NCBI RefSeq assembly: GCF_017876155.1
Contig: NZ_JAGINP010000003.1
Location: forward strand, 1-64,000
Direction of reading: 5' to 3'
Length of the DNA stretch: 64,000 bases
DNA from: Azospirillum rugosum
GTDB lineage: Bacteria; Pseudomonadota; Alphaproteobacteria; Azospirillales; Azospirillaceae
Position numbers and translations under genes: made by a program
Shown here: positions 16,525 through 26,345 of the stretch, piece after piece
How positions within the stretch are numbered: position 1 is the stretch's first letter
Layout: each line of letters starts with the position of its first letter
Notes under the pieces: model-generated
Told to the model about the DNA's origin: nothing
Seen by the model: the letters and a program-made list of their open reading frames with translations, nothing else
Databases searched by the model: none

Positions 16525-17964
16525 ATGCACCAGATCGACAGCACAGCGTTGAAGGCGCTTGACGACGGGGCGGCCGCAAGGCTGATCGCCGATCCCGCGA
16601 CATCCAGCCGGCCGGCCCACGCCGGACGCCCGGATGTCGGGGCGTTGCTGGCGCGCTTCCAGGAGCGGACCGCGACCGTGGCGGTGGTCGGCCTCGGCTA
16701 TGTCGGACTGCCCCTGTCGCTCGCCGCCTGCGAGGCCGGCTTCCACGTGCTGGGCTACGACATCGACGCCGCGACGGTGGCCCGCCTGAACGCCGGGCGC
16801 AGCCCGCTCAGCCACATCGGCGACGACCGCATCGGCCAGGTGGTTGCCGACGCCCGCTTTGCCGCGTCGGTGGACAGCGCCTGCTTCGAACAGGCGGACG
16901 CGATCCTCATCTGCGTGCCGACCCCGCTCGGCCCCCACCACGAGCCCGACCTGTCCTTCGTCGAGGAAACCACGCGGGTCATCGCGGGGCATCTCCGCCC
17001 CGGCCAGCTGGTCGTTCTGGAATCGACGACCTACCCGGGCACCACGCGCGAGGTGATGCGGCCGATCCTGGAGGCCGGCGGCCTGCGCTCCGGCGAGGAC
17101 TTCTTCCTGGCATATTCGCCGGAGCGCGAGGATCCCGGCAACGCCCAGTTCGAGACGGCGCGCATCCCCAAGGTGGTGTCCGGCGACGGGGAGGCGGCGC
17201 TGGCGCTCGCCACCGCGCTCTACGACCAGTTCGTCAAGACGGTGCCGGTGTCCTCGCCGGAAACGGCGGAGGCGGTGAAGCTGACGGAAAACATCTTCCG
17301 CTCCGTCAACATCGCGCTCGTGAACGAGCTGAAGATCGTCTACGACCGCATGGGCATCGACATCTGGGAGGTGATCGAGGCCGCCAAGACGAAGCCCTTC
17401 GGCTACATGCCCTTCTACCCGGGCCCGGGTTTGGGCGGGCACTGCATTCCGATCGATCCCTTCTACCTGACCTGGAAGGCGCGGGAGCTGGGTGTGGCCA
17501 CCCACTTCATCGAGCTGGCGGGCGAGGTCAACAACGGCATGCCCGCCTACGTGCTCAACCGCACCCGCGACGAGCTCGACCGGCGCTTCCGCAAGGGCCT
17601 GTCCGGCGCGCGCATCCTGGTGATGGGCATCGCCTACAAGAAGAACGTCTCCGACATGCGCGAAAGCCCGGCCCTGACGGTCATGGAGCTGTTCGACCGC
17701 GCCGGCGCGAAGGTCGACTACCACGACCCCTATTTCGCGGTCATCCCGCCGACGCGCCAGCACGCGTCGCTCGCCGGCAAGGCGTGCATCCCGTTCGAGG
17801 ATTACGCGCTCGCCCGCTACGACGCGGCGGTGATCGTCACCGATCACGACAACGTCGACTACCTCAAGCTCCTGCGCTTTTCCAAGCTGGTGATCGACAC
17901 CCGCAACACCATCGGCGCGCTGGGGCTCCTTTCCGATTTCGCGAACGTGGTGGCCAAGGCATGA
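16525..17964 (+). CDS. wbpA: UDP-N-acetylglucosamine 6-dehydrogenase (WbpA type)
   Basis: A 479-aa NAD-dependent dehydrogenase. Rossmann motif [21 protein letters not shown] near residue 52, Cys307 in [14 protein letters not shown] as nucleophile, and the C-terminal UDP-sugar domain ([20 protein letters not shown]). The [12 protein letters not shown] form is typical of the WbpA/WecC group acting on UDP-HexNAc. I chose the ATG at 16525 (AGGAAA upstream); a GTG at 16441 would add 28 basic residues. A double TAAGATAAGA motif lies at 16429-16438. Its stop overlaps the next start (ATGA). First step of UDP-GlcNAc(3NAc)A synthesis. Confidence 0.92.
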   Translation: MHQIDSTALKALDDGAAARLIADPATSSRPAHAGRPDVGALLARFQERTATVAVVGLGYVGLPLSLAACEAGFHVLGYDIDAATVARLNAGRSPLSHIGDDRIGQVVADARFAASVDSACFEQADAILICVPTPLGPHHEPDLSFVEETTRVIAGHLRPGQLVVLESTTYPGTTREVMRPILEAGGLRSGEDFFLAYSPEREDPGNAQFETARIPKVVSGDGEAALALATALYDQFVKTVPVSSPETAEAVKLTENIFRSVNIALVNELKIVYDRMGIDIWEVIEAAKTKPFGYMPFYPGPGLGGHCIPIDPFYLTWKARELGVATHFIELAGEVNNGMPAYVLNRTRDELDRRFRKGLSGARILVMGIAYKKNVSDMRESPALTVMELFDRAGAKVDYHDPYFAVIPPTRQHASLAGKACIPFEDYALARYDAAVIVTDHDNVDYLKLLRFSKLVIDTRNTIGALGLLSDFANVVAKA

Positions 17965-19619
17965 CGATCATCACAAAAGAAACTGAAAAAGACGACGCTC
18001 CCAAGAGCGACGTCGATCCGACGCCGGTACCCACGGTGCGCGTCGCCGTGGTGGGCTGCGGCTACTGGGGCATCAACCTGGTCCGCAACTTCCACGCGCT
18101 GGGCGCGCTGGCAGCCATCTCCGAGGCCTCGCCGACCCGAGCGGAGGAGCTGTCCCGGCAGTTCGAGGTTCCGGCCCTGCCGTTCGAGGCGGTGCTGGCC
18201 GACCCGGCCATCCACGCGGTGGTGCTCGCCACCCCGGCCGAGACGCACGCAGCGCTGGCGATCCGCGCCATCGAAGCCGGCAAGCACGTCTTCGTGGAAA
18301 AGCCGCTGGCGCTGGCCGAGGCGGACGCGGCGAGGGTGCGCCGGGCGGCCGACGCGCACGGGCGCGTCGTGATGGTCGGGCATCTCCTGCAATACCATCC
18401 CGCCTTCCTGCGGCTGAAGCAGATGGTGGCGGAAGGGCGGCTCGGCCGGCTGCGCTATGTCTATTCGAACCGGCTGAACCTCGGCAAGTTCCGCAACACC
18501 GAGAATGTGTTCTGGAGCTTCGCGCCCCACGACATCTCCATGATCCTGGCGCTGACCGGCGGCCCGCCGGACCGCGTCCAGGCGGTCGGCCACAGCTTCC
18601 TCTACACGGGCATCGCCGACCTGACGACCACGCACATGACCTTCCGCAACGGGATCAGCGGGCACATCCACGTGTCCTGGCTGCACCCTTTCAAGGAGCA
18701 GAAGCTGGTCGTGGTCGGCGACGCGGGCATGGCGGTGTTCAATGACGCCGAGCCCTGGGGCAGCAAGCTGATGCTCTACCCGCACAAGGTGGACTGGCGC
18801 GACGGCATGCCCTCGCCCAACCGGGCCGACGCCGTGCCCATCGAGGTTCTGCCGGCCGAGCCGCTGCGGCTGGAGTGCCTGCACTTCCTCGACTGCGTAC
18901 GCGACGGCAAGCGGCCGCGCACCGACGTGACCGAGGGAATCGGCGTGCTGGCGGTGCTGGAAGCCGCCCAGCAATCGATGAAGTCCGGCGCGCCGGTGGA
19001 CCTCGCCGTGGCGGAGCCGGTGGCGGCACCTCCGCCGGCCCCCTACACCGCGCACCCCACCGCCTGCATCGACGACGGGGCGGCGATCGGCGCCGGCACG
19101 AAGATCTGGCACTTCAGCCACATTCTGAAGAACACGGTGATCGGCCGCGACTGCACCATCGGGCAGAATGTGGTGATCGGCCCCAACGTGACGGTCGGCG
19201 ACCGCTGCAAGATCCAGAACAACGTCAGCCTCTACGCCGGCGTCACGCTGGAGGACGGTGTCTTCTGCGGCCCGTCCTGCGTCTTCACCAACGTCAACAA
19301 CCCCCGCGCCGAGGTCGAGCGCAAGGACGAGTTCCGCCCGACCCCCGTCGGCCGCGGCGCCACCATCGGCGCCAACGCCACCATCGTCTGCGGCCACAGC
19401 CTGGGCGCCTACAGCTTCGTCGCGGCCGGCGCCGTGGTCACCAAGGACGTGCCGCCGCACGCGCTCGTCGCCGGCAACCCCGCCCGCCGCATCGGCTGGA
19501 TGAGCCACGCCGGCGAGAAGCTGGGCCCCGACCTCGTCTGCCCGCGCACCGGCACCCGCTACTGCCTCGACGGCCCGGACCGCCTGGTGGAAGCCGTCGA
19601 GGAAGCGCAGATCGCGTGA
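17961..19619 (+). CDS. Fused WbpB-like 3-dehydrogenase and WbpD-like N-acetyltransferase
   Basis: A 552-aa two-domain enzyme. Residues about 25-345 form a Gfo/Idh/MocA oxidoreductase ([38 protein letters not shown]) like WbpB, which oxidises C3 of UDP-GlcNAcA. After a Pro/Ala linker ([17 protein letters not shown]), residues about 365-552 form a left-handed beta-helix acyltransferase (hexapeptides such as [15 protein letters not shown], with HFSHI) like WbpD, which acetylates the 3-amino group. The two act on either side of the WbpE step. Strictly coupled to wbpA by a 4-base overlap. Confidence 0.93.
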   Translation: MTIITKETEKDDAPKSDVDPTPVPTVRVAVVGCGYWGINLVRNFHALGALAAISEASPTRAEELSRQFEVPALPFEAVLADPAIHAVVLATPAETHAALAIRAIEAGKHVFVEKPLALAEADAARVRRAADAHGRVVMVGHLLQYHPAFLRLKQMVAEGRLGRLRYVYSNRLNLGKFRNTENVFWSFAPHDISMILALTGGPPDRVQAVGHSFLYTGIADLTTTHMTFRNGISGHIHVSWLHPFKEQKLVVVGDAGMAVFNDAEPWGSKLMLYPHKVDWRDGMPSPNRADAVPIEVLPAEPLRLECLHFLDCVRDGKRPRTDVTEGIGVLAVLEAAQQSMKSGAPVDLAVAEPVAAPPPAPYTAHPTACIDDGAAIGAGTKIWHFSHILKNTVIGRDCTIGQNVVIGPNVTVGDRCKIQNNVSLYAGVTLEDGVFCGPSCVFTNVNNPRAEVERKDEFRPTPVGRGATIGANATIVCGHSLGAYSFVAAGAVVTKDVPPHALVAGNPARRIGWMSHAGEKLGPDLVCPRTGTRYCLDGPDRLVEAVEEAQIA

Positions 19620-19801
19620 TGGCCAATCAACCCTCTCCCGCCTCCGGCGGGAGAGGGAGGGGCCCGCGAAGCGGGAGGGTGAGGGCAAGGTCATCCCGAA
19701 AAACCAAGCCCTCACCCTCCCACCGCTTCGCGTCGGGCCCCTCCCTCTCCCGGCAGGGCCGGGAGAGGGGAACAGCGAAAGACCCAAAAGGAAAAACAAG
19801 G
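19620..19801. repeat. Inverted pair of REP-like palindromes between wbpBD and wbpE
   Basis: Two related palindromic units face each other: 19631-19685 and 19709-19770. Each has a CCCTCTCCCG/CGGGAGAGGG stem and a second arm ending in CCCTCACCCT. Arranged like a BIME, the pair can also fold into one long hairpin. It interrupts an operon of coupled genes, so it may stabilise or attenuate the transcript. No gene lies here. Confidence 0.8.
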
Positions 19802-20965
19802 ATGACCGACACCACGTCCCTGCGGCGCCCGATCGCCTTCATCGATCTGGTCGAGCAGCAGAAGCGCATCCGCCCGAAGCTGGACGCCGCCCTCGCGCGC
19901 GTGCTCGACCACGGCGCCTACATCATGGGGCCGGAGGTGGCCGAGCTGGAACGCCGGCTCTCCGCCTTCTGCGGCGCCCGCCACACCGTATCCTGCGCCA
20001 ACGGGACCGACGCCATCGTCATGGCGCTGATGGCCAAGGGGCTGAAGCCCGGCGAGGCCGTCATCGTCCCCAGCTTCACCTTCTGCGCGACCGCCGAGGC
20101 GGTCAGCCTGCTGGGCGGCGTGCCCATCTTCGCCGACGTGCGGGAGGACACCTTCAACCTCGACCCCGACAGCCTGAAGGCCGCCGTCCTGACCGCGCGG
20201 GAGCAGGGCCTGCCGCTGGCCGGCGTCATCACCGTGGACCTGTTCGGCCAGCCCGCCGACTACGACGCCATCGAGCCGATCGTGCGCGAGAACGGGCTGT
20301 GGCTGATCTGCGACGCGGCGCAGGCCTTCGGCGCGATCTACCGCGGGCGCCACGTCGGCACCATCGGCGACGTCACCACCACCAGCTTCTTCCCGGCCAA
20401 GCCGCTGGGCTGCTACGGCGACGGCGGGGCGGTCTTCACCGACGACGACGAGACGGCGGCCGTCCTGAAGTCGCTGCGCGTGCACGGGCAGGGCACCGAC
20501 AAGTACGACAACGTCCGCCTCGGCCTGAACGGCCGCATGGACACCCTCCAGGCGGCCATCCTGATCGAGAAGCTGGAGCTGTTCGCCGGGGAGCTGGAGG
20601 CCCGCGCGCGGGTCGCCGACCGCTACGACGCCCTGCTGCCGTCGGATCTGGCGCGGCCCGTCCTGCTGCCCGGCTGCACGTCGGCCTGGGCGCAATACAC
20701 GCTGCGCACCGGCTCGCGCGACGCGGTGATGGCGCGGCTGAAAGAGCATGGCGTGCCGTCGGCGGTCTACTACGCCCGCCCGCTGCACCGCCAGGGCGCC
20801 TACCGGCACTACCCCGTTGCGGGAGGCGCTCTCCCCGTCACCGACCGGCTGATGGACACGGTGCTGAGCCTGCCCATGCACCCGTATCTCGCCGAGGAGG
20901 ACCAGCGCCACATCGCCGACAGCCTGCTGTCGGGCCTCGGGGCCGTGCAGGCCGCGGCGGAATGA
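19802..20965 (+). CDS. wbpE: UDP-2-acetamido-3-keto-glucuronate aminotransferase (WbpE type)
   Basis: A 387-aa PLP-dependent aminotransferase of the DegT family. Start MTDTTSLRRPIAFIDL, then CANGTDAIVMALMAKGL, the LICDAAQAFGA Asp motif, and PLP lysine K200 in FFPAKPLGCYGDGG, which is the form seen in WbpE/WlbC. With wbpA and the wbpB-wbpD fusion just upstream it completes UDP-GlcNAc(3NAc)A synthesis: dehydrogenation at C6, oxidation at C3, transamination, N-acetylation. No WbpI-type 2-epimerase was seen, so the gluco form may be the final product. Overlaps the flippase start (ATGA). Confidence 0.93.
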   Translation: MTDTTSLRRPIAFIDLVEQQKRIRPKLDAALARVLDHGAYIMGPEVAELERRLSAFCGARHTVSCANGTDAIVMALMAKGLKPGEAVIVPSFTFCATAEAVSLLGGVPIFADVREDTFNLDPDSLKAAVLTAREQGLPLAGVITVDLFGQPADYDAIEPIVRENGLWLICDAAQAFGAIYRGRHVGTIGDVTTTSFFPAKPLGCYGDGGAVFTDDDETAAVLKSLRVHGQGTDKYDNVRLGLNGRMDTLQAAILIEKLELFAGELEARARVADRYDALLPSDLARPVLLPGCTSAWAQYTLRTGSRDAVMARLKEHGVPSAVYYARPLHRQGAYRHYPVAGGALPVTDRLMDTVLSLPMHPYLAEEDQRHIADSLLSGLGAVQAAAE

Positions 20966-22335
20966 GCAGGCTGGCGCAGGCGGCCGAAGGCTTCCGGGAC
21001 GGCGTGCGGCATCACGGCACGTTCTTCCGGCGGGTCTCGGCCGACGTGTTGCGCATCGCGGGCGCGGTGGGGCTGGCGCAGGCGCTGGTCTTCGCCGCCT
21101 CCCCGCTGCTGACCCGCCTCTACGACCCGGCGGCCTTCGGCCACTTCACGATCCTGGGCGCCATCGTCACCATCCTGACGCCGCTGGCCTCGCTGCGCTA
21201 CGGCTGGGCGCTGCCGCTGCCGAAAGACGAGGAGACGGCGATCGACCTGCTGGCGCTGTGCCTGGTGGTGACGGTTGCCGTGCCGGTGCTGGTCGGGCTG
21301 GTGGGCGCGCTCGCCGTGGCACTGCCTCAGCACTGGGTGGAGATCCGGCTCGCCGATGCCCTGCTGCTCGCCGCGGCGCTCCTGATCGTCGGGCTGAACG
21401 AGGTCGTGACCAGCTGGCTGATCCGCAACCAGGCCTTTCCGCAGGTGGCCGGGCAGCGCTTCGTCACCCTGCTGGGCACCGCGGTGTGCCAGCTGGCGGT
21501 CGCGGCGGTGAAGCCGGACGCCGACGGGCTGATGCTCGGCTTCATCGGCGGCTACGCCCTCGGCTTGGTCCGGGCGGCGACCCAGTGCCGGCCCGATCTG
21601 GAGCGCAGCGTCAAGGCCATGACCCTGCACCGCCTGCGCCGTGTCGCGGCCGAATACCGCCAATTCGCGCTGCTGACGGCCCCCTCCGGCGTGATCAACG
21701 GGGTGGGGCGGCAGCTTCCGAACGTGGTCCTGCCGTCGCTCTACGGGCTTGCCATGGCCGGGCAATGGTCGCTGGCGCACCGAGTGCTGTGGCAGCCCTC
21801 GGCCCTGCTGGGGCAGGCGGCCAACCAGGTCCTGTGGGGCAACGCGGCGCGGCTCCAGACGGAGAATCCGCGGCGGCTCTGGCTGCTGTTCCTGGTCTTC
21901 AACGCCGGCCTGTTCGCGCTGATGACGCCCGGCCTGATCCTGACCGCCTTTGGTCCGGAGATCTTCGGCTTCGTGTTCGGCGCGGGGTGGGAGGAGGCTG
22001 GGCGCTACGCCGGGATCATCGTCCTGTCCAGCATCGTCGGCGTCGCCGCGCAGGCGACCTCCTGCCTGCACCTCTACGGCCTGAACCGCTGGATGTCGGC
22101 GTGGGAGGTCGGCCGGCTGCTGACCGTGGCTGGCGCCATGCTGGCGGTTTGGTGGCTGGGCTTGTCGGCACTCGGCGCCGTCATCGCCATGACCGCCGCC
22201 TTCGCCCTGTCGGACGCCGCGCTGCTGGCCCTCAACACCATCGCCGTCTGGCGAATCCGCCGGGCGGAGGGGCGCCGGCTTGAGAAGAGCCGGCCTGAGC
22301 CGGCATCCACCATCGCACCGAGGTCGCCGGGATGA
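20962..22335 (+). CDS. wzx: Wzx-like oligosaccharide flippase
   Basis: A 457-aa polytopic inner-membrane protein with about twelve hydrophobic segments (for example VGLAQALVFAASPLLTRLYD, ALCLVVTVAVPVLVGLVGAL, GLFALMTPGLILTAFGPEIF). The N-terminal LTRLYDPAAFGHFTILGAIV matches the Wzx/MATE-type polysaccharide translocase family. It should flip the lipid-linked repeat unit to the periplasm. Four-base overlaps with wbpE upstream and the glycosyltransferase downstream show one translational unit. Confidence 0.9.
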   Translation: MSRLAQAAEGFRDGVRHHGTFFRRVSADVLRIAGAVGLAQALVFAASPLLTRLYDPAAFGHFTILGAIVTILTPLASLRYGWALPLPKDEETAIDLLALCLVVTVAVPVLVGLVGALAVALPQHWVEIRLADALLLAAALLIVGLNEVVTSWLIRNQAFPQVAGQRFVTLLGTAVCQLAVAAVKPDADGLMLGFIGGYALGLVRAATQCRPDLERSVKAMTLHRLRRVAAEYRQFALLTAPSGVINGVGRQLPNVVLPSLYGLAMAGQWSLAHRVLWQPSALLGQAANQVLWGNAARLQTENPRRLWLLFLVFNAGLFALMTPGLILTAFGPEIFGFVFGAGWEEAGRYAGIIVLSSIVGVAAQATSCLHLYGLNRWMSAWEVGRLLTVAGAMLAVWWLGLSALGAVIAMTAAFALSDAALLALNTIAVWRIRRAEGRRLEKSRPEPASTIAPRSPG

Positions 22336-23567
22336 ACATTCTGCTGATCAACCACTATGCGGGTTCGGACCTGATGGGCATGGAGTACCGGCCCTTCTAC
22401 CTGGCCCGCGAATGGGTGGCCGACGGGCACAAGGTCACCATCGTGGGGGCGAGCTTCTCCCACCTGCGCAACAAACAGCCGGTCGCCGACACCGACCTCG
22501 CCGTGACGGAGGAGGACGGGGTCCGCTTCCGCTGGCTGCGGACCCGGCCCTACCAGGGCAACGGGGTGGACCGGATCGTCAACATCCTGACCTTCGTGTC
22601 GAAGCTGACCGCCTATGCCGGCCGCATCGCGCGGGAGGAGCGGCCGGACGTGGTCATCTGCTCCTCCACCTACCCGCTGGACATCTACCCGGGGGAGCGG
22701 ATCGCCCGCATGGTCGGGGCGCGGCTGGTGTTCGAGGTGCACGACCTGTGGCCGCTGACGCCCATGCTGCTCGGCGGCTATTCGCCGAACCACCCCTACA
22801 TCCGCCTGTTGCAGCATGCGGAGGACCGGGCCTACCGGAACGCCGACACCGTCATCTCCATCCTGCCGAACGTCTGCGACTATATGGCCGAACGCGGCAT
22901 GGACCTGCGCAAGTTCGTGCACGTCCCGAACGGCATCCCGGTCGCCGCCTTCCAGAAGGCCGTGGCGGGCGAACTGTCTGAGGCGGTCGCCGCCCGCATC
23001 GCGGCGGAGCGTGCCCGCGGGCGCTTCCTGATGGGCTATGCCGGCGGAATCAACATGGCCGACGCGATCGGGACGGTGCTGGACGCCGCCGCGCTGCTGA
23101 AGGACGAGCCGGTGTCCTTCATCCTGGCCGGGGGCGGGCAGGGGGCCGACGAGTTCCGCGCCCGGGTGGAGGCGACGGGGCTGGACAACTTCCACCTCGT
23201 CGGCGTCATCCCGAAGCCGACGGTGCAGGACTTCCTGCAACGGATGGACGCGCTGGTCGTGTCCTGGCCCAAGAGCCCGCTGTACCGGTTCGGCGTGTCG
23301 CCCAACAAGATGTTCGACTACATGCTGGCCGGCCGCCCGGTCGTCCAGTGCAGCAACGCCAGCAACGACCTCGCCCGCGAGGGAGCCTGCGGCTTCACCG
23401 TGCCGCCGGAAGACCCCGACGCGCTCGCCGACGTCATCCGCCAGCTGGTCCACATGGATCCTGCCGAACGCGCGGCACTCGGCCAGAACGGGCGGCGCTT
23501 CGTGCAGGAGAACCACGACTACCGCGTCCTGGCGTCGCGCTTCATCGCCGCCGCCGCGGCGACCTGA
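22332..23567 (+). CDS. Glycosyltransferase family 4 (WbuB-like)
   Basis: A 411-aa GT-B fold transferase. The N-terminal domain starts MNILLINHYAGSDLMGMEYR and contains VVICSSTYPLDIYP and EVHDLWPLTP. The C-terminal donor domain has FLMGYAGGIN, LAGGGQGADEF and the SPNKMFDYMLAGRPVV motif with the GT4 E/D...E arrangement. The overall pattern resembles WbuB-type transferases of O-antigen loci. Donor and acceptor sugars are unknown. Last gene of the coupled run wbpE-wzx-GT4. Confidence 0.9.
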   Translation: MNILLINHYAGSDLMGMEYRPFYLAREWVADGHKVTIVGASFSHLRNKQPVADTDLAVTEEDGVRFRWLRTRPYQGNGVDRIVNILTFVSKLTAYAGRIAREERPDVVICSSTYPLDIYPGERIARMVGARLVFEVHDLWPLTPMLLGGYSPNHPYIRLLQHAEDRAYRNADTVISILPNVCDYMAERGMDLRKFVHVPNGIPVAAFQKAVAGELSEAVAARIAAERARGRFLMGYAGGINMADAIGTVLDAAALLKDEPVSFILAGGGQGADEFRARVEATGLDNFHLVGVIPKPTVQDFLQRMDALVVSWPKSPLYRFGVSPNKMFDYMLAGRPVVQCSNASNDLAREGACGFTVPPEDPDALADVIRQLVHMDPAERAALGQNGRRFVQENHDYRVLASRFIAAAAAT

Positions 23568-23634
23568 GGCCACGGCCCGGTCGCCAGTAAGATTTTGAGC
23601 CCCGCAAGACTTTTAGCGAGGTGTGAAATTGCCC

Positions 23635-25086
23635 ATGAATGTCTGTGAAACGCTGGCCGCGCCACTGGACGCCCTGTTGGGCGCCGGCCGACCGGTCGTC
23701 TGCGTGCAGGGGCTGGGCTTCGTTGGGTCCGCCATGGCCATCGCGGTCGCCAACGCGCGCGGTGCCGACGGCCGGCCGCTCTACAGCGTGGTCGGCGTGG
23801 ACCTGCCCAACGAGGCCGGGCGCCACCGCATCGCCTCCATCGCCGCCGGCGAGATGCCCTTTCCCGGCGCCGACTCGGAGCTTGACCAAGCGCTTGCCCG
23901 CGCGCACGAGGCCGGCAACCTGACGGCCACCGACGACGCGGAGGTGTTCGCGCGCGCCGACGTCGTGCTGGTGGACATCAACCTGGACATCGACTGGTCG
24001 GCCCCGCAGCCGGAGGTCCGCTTCGCCGCCATGCAGCGCGCCGTCGACGCTCTGGCCGCACGGCTGAATCCGGGCGCGCTGGTGATCGTGGAGACCACCG
24101 TCCCGCCCGGCACCTGCGAGCGCGTCATCGCGCCGCGGCTGGCCGCCGGGCTGGAGGCGCGCGGCTTGGCCCCGGACTCCGTCCGGCTCGCCCATTCCTA
24201 CGAGCGGGTGATGCCCGGCGCGCAATACTACAACTCCATCGTCAACTACTGGCGCGTCTACGCCGGCACGACGCCGGAGGCGGCGGACGCCTGCGAGCGG
24301 TTCCTGTCCACGGTCATCAACGTGGCGGATTATCCGCTGACGCGCCTCGGCTCCACCACCGCGTCGGAGACGGCGAAGGTGCTGGAGAACAGCTACCGGG
24401 CGGTCACCATCGCCTTCATGGAGGAATGGGGCCGCTTCGCGGAAGCCGTGGGCATCGACATGTTCGAGATCGTGAACGCCGTGCGCATGCGGCCGACCCA
24501 CGCCAACATGCGCCAGCCGGGTTTCGGCGTCGGCGGCTATTGCCTGACCAAGGACCCGCTGTTCGCCGCGGTCGCCGCCCGCACGCTGTTCGAGCGCGCC
24601 GACCTGTCCTTCCCCTTTTGCACGGAGGCGGTGCGGACCAACGCGGCCATGCCGCTGGTCGCGCTGGACAAGCTGCGCGGCCTGCTCGGCGGGGCGCTGG
24701 CGGGCAAGCGGATCCTGCTGCTCGGCATCTCCTACCGGGAGGACGTGGGCGACACCCGCTATTCGCCGGCCCAGACCTTCGTCGAGGCCGCGGAGCGGGA
24801 GGGGGCGGAGGTCACGCCGCACGACCCGCTGGTGACCTGGTGGGAGGAGCTTGGCCGGCCGGTCCGTGGCAGCCTGCCCGACGCGGACGGCTTCGACGCC
24901 GTGGTATTCACGCAAGGGTCGCCCGCCTACCGCGGCATCGACCTCGCCGATTGGCTGAAGGGGGCGGCGGTCGCTGTGGTCGACGCCAACAACGTCCTGA
25001 CGGACGACCAGCGACGCCAGCTGCGCGACCTGGGCTGCCGCATCACCAGTGTTGGCCGCGGAATCACGATGGGGGAAACATGCTGA
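23635..25086 (+). CDS. UDP-glucose/GDP-mannose dehydrogenase family protein (second, divergent)
   Basis: A 483-aa nucleotide-sugar dehydrogenase unlike the WbpA of this locus. Rossmann motif VVCVQGLGFVGSAMAIAVAN, TTVPPGTCERVIAP, and the active-site loop GFGVGGYCLTKDPLF with Cys303; the usual HC is YC here. The C-terminal domain has ILLLGISYREDVGDTRYSP. A GTG at 23623 is an alternative start; the SD GAGG at 23618 fits the ATG better. A GTAAGATT motif is 43 bp upstream. It overlaps the epimerase gene by seven bases. Substrate unknown. Confidence 0.88.
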   Translation: MNVCETLAAPLDALLGAGRPVVCVQGLGFVGSAMAIAVANARGADGRPLYSVVGVDLPNEAGRHRIASIAAGEMPFPGADSELDQALARAHEAGNLTATDDAEVFARADVVLVDINLDIDWSAPQPEVRFAAMQRAVDALAARLNPGALVIVETTVPPGTCERVIAPRLAAGLEARGLAPDSVRLAHSYERVMPGAQYYNSIVNYWRVYAGTTPEAADACERFLSTVINVADYPLTRLGSTTASETAKVLENSYRAVTIAFMEEWGRFAEAVGIDMFEIVNAVRMRPTHANMRQPGFGVGGYCLTKDPLFAAVAARTLFERADLSFPFCTEAVRTNAAMPLVALDKLRGLLGGALAGKRILLLGISYREDVGDTRYSPAQTFVEAAEREGAEVTPHDPLVTWWEELGRPVRGSLPDADGFDAVVFTQGSPAYRGIDLADWLKGAAVAVVDANNVLTDDQRRQLRDLGCRITSVGRGITMGETC

Positions 25087-26072
25087 AAGCGCTCGTGACC
25101 GGCGGGGCCGGCTTCATCGGTTGCCATCTTGCGCGCACCCTGGCCGACCGGGGCTTCGCGGTGGACATCCTCGACAATCACGCCCGCGGCGTGCGGGACG
25201 AGGCGCTGGAGGAACTGCTGGCGCGGCCCCATGTGCGGATGCTGGAGGCCGACCTGCGCGACGCCGCCGTCGCCGACGCCATGGACACGGACTACGCCCA
25301 GATCTTCCATCTCGCGGCCATCATCGGCGTCGCCCAGGTCCGCTCCCGCCCCTACGAGGTTCTGACGGCCAACGTCGCCATGCTGGAGACGGTCCTGGCG
25401 CTGGCGCGGCGGCAAGCGAACCTGGGCCGGCTGGTCTTCGCCTCCACCAGCGAGATCTACGCAGGCACGCTCCAGCATTTCGGCATTCCCGTTCCGACCC
25501 CGGAGGACACGCCCCTGACCGCCGGCGACCTGACGGAGCCGCGGACCACCTACATGCTGTCGAAGCTGTATGGGGAGGCCATGTGCCGCTTCTCCGGCGT
25601 GCCCTTCACCATCGTGCGCTTCCACAACGTCTATGGCCCGCGCATGGGCTTGTCCCACGTCATCCCGCAGCTTCTGGAGAAGGCCCACGCCCTGCCGGCC
25701 GGCGCGCCGCTGGAGGTGGCGAGCGTGGAGCACAGCCGGTCCTTCTGCTACGTCGACGACGCGGTGGAATATCTGATCCGCATGGCGGCGCTGCCGGCCT
25801 GCGCCAACGACACCTTCAACATCGGCACCCAGGCGCCGGAGGTGCGCATCGGCGATCTGGCGCGGACCGTCCTCGACGTCGTCAGGCGCGACAACCCCGT
25901 CGCCCCCCTTCCGGAAACGCCGGGCTCTCCCGCCCGCCGGGCGCCCGACATGGGCAAGGCCGTGGAGGCCACCGGCTACCGGTCGCAGATCGACCTGCGC
26001 ACGGGGGTGCAGCGCACCTACGACTGGTACCGGGACCGTGTGTTCGGCAATGACGCCGTCTGCGCGGTATAA
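25080..26072 (+). CDS. NAD-dependent epimerase/dehydratase
   Basis: A 330-aa extended short-chain dehydrogenase. NAD motif ALVTGGAGFIGCHLA at the N-terminus, HLAAIIGVAQV, STSEIYAG, and the catalytic YxxxK in TTYMLSKLYGE; the C-terminal part contains IVRFHNVYGPRMG and SFCYVDDAVE. The family includes UDP-sugar 4-epimerases, GDP-sugar dehydratases and decarboxylases. The ATG overlaps the stop of the preceding dehydrogenase, so the two probably act in sequence on one nucleotide sugar. Confidence 0.9.
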   Translation: MLKALVTGGAGFIGCHLARTLADRGFAVDILDNHARGVRDEALEELLARPHVRMLEADLRDAAVADAMDTDYAQIFHLAAIIGVAQVRSRPYEVLTANVAMLETVLALARRQANLGRLVFASTSEIYAGTLQHFGIPVPTPEDTPLTAGDLTEPRTTYMLSKLYGEAMCRFSGVPFTIVRFHNVYGPRMGLSHVIPQLLEKAHALPAGAPLEVASVEHSRSFCYVDDAVEYLIRMAALPACANDTFNIGTQAPEVRIGDLARTVLDVVRRDNPVAPLPETPGSPARRAPDMGKAVEATGYRSQIDLRTGVQRTYDWYRDRVFGNDAVCAV

Positions 26073-26345
26073 GGTGCCGCCCGCACTGCCGTCTTATCGC
26101 CTCTTATGTATGTATCTTTTCGCATCCTTGCCGCTGGCGGACGCGAAACGTAAGATTCGAAAAAAGAACGCCTGAACAAAGGGTTGCCGAAAATCAAAGG
26201 GTTGCCAAAAATCAAACGGTTGAAAGGGAGGAATCCATGCTTGATCCCGCTTGGGGCTGCCCTCCGAGGACGCCGTGAGGCGCGCAGGCTGCGCCCGATC
26301 GTGCGCGACCGACCTTGCATCGCCCACCAAGGACACGGGTGCCCC

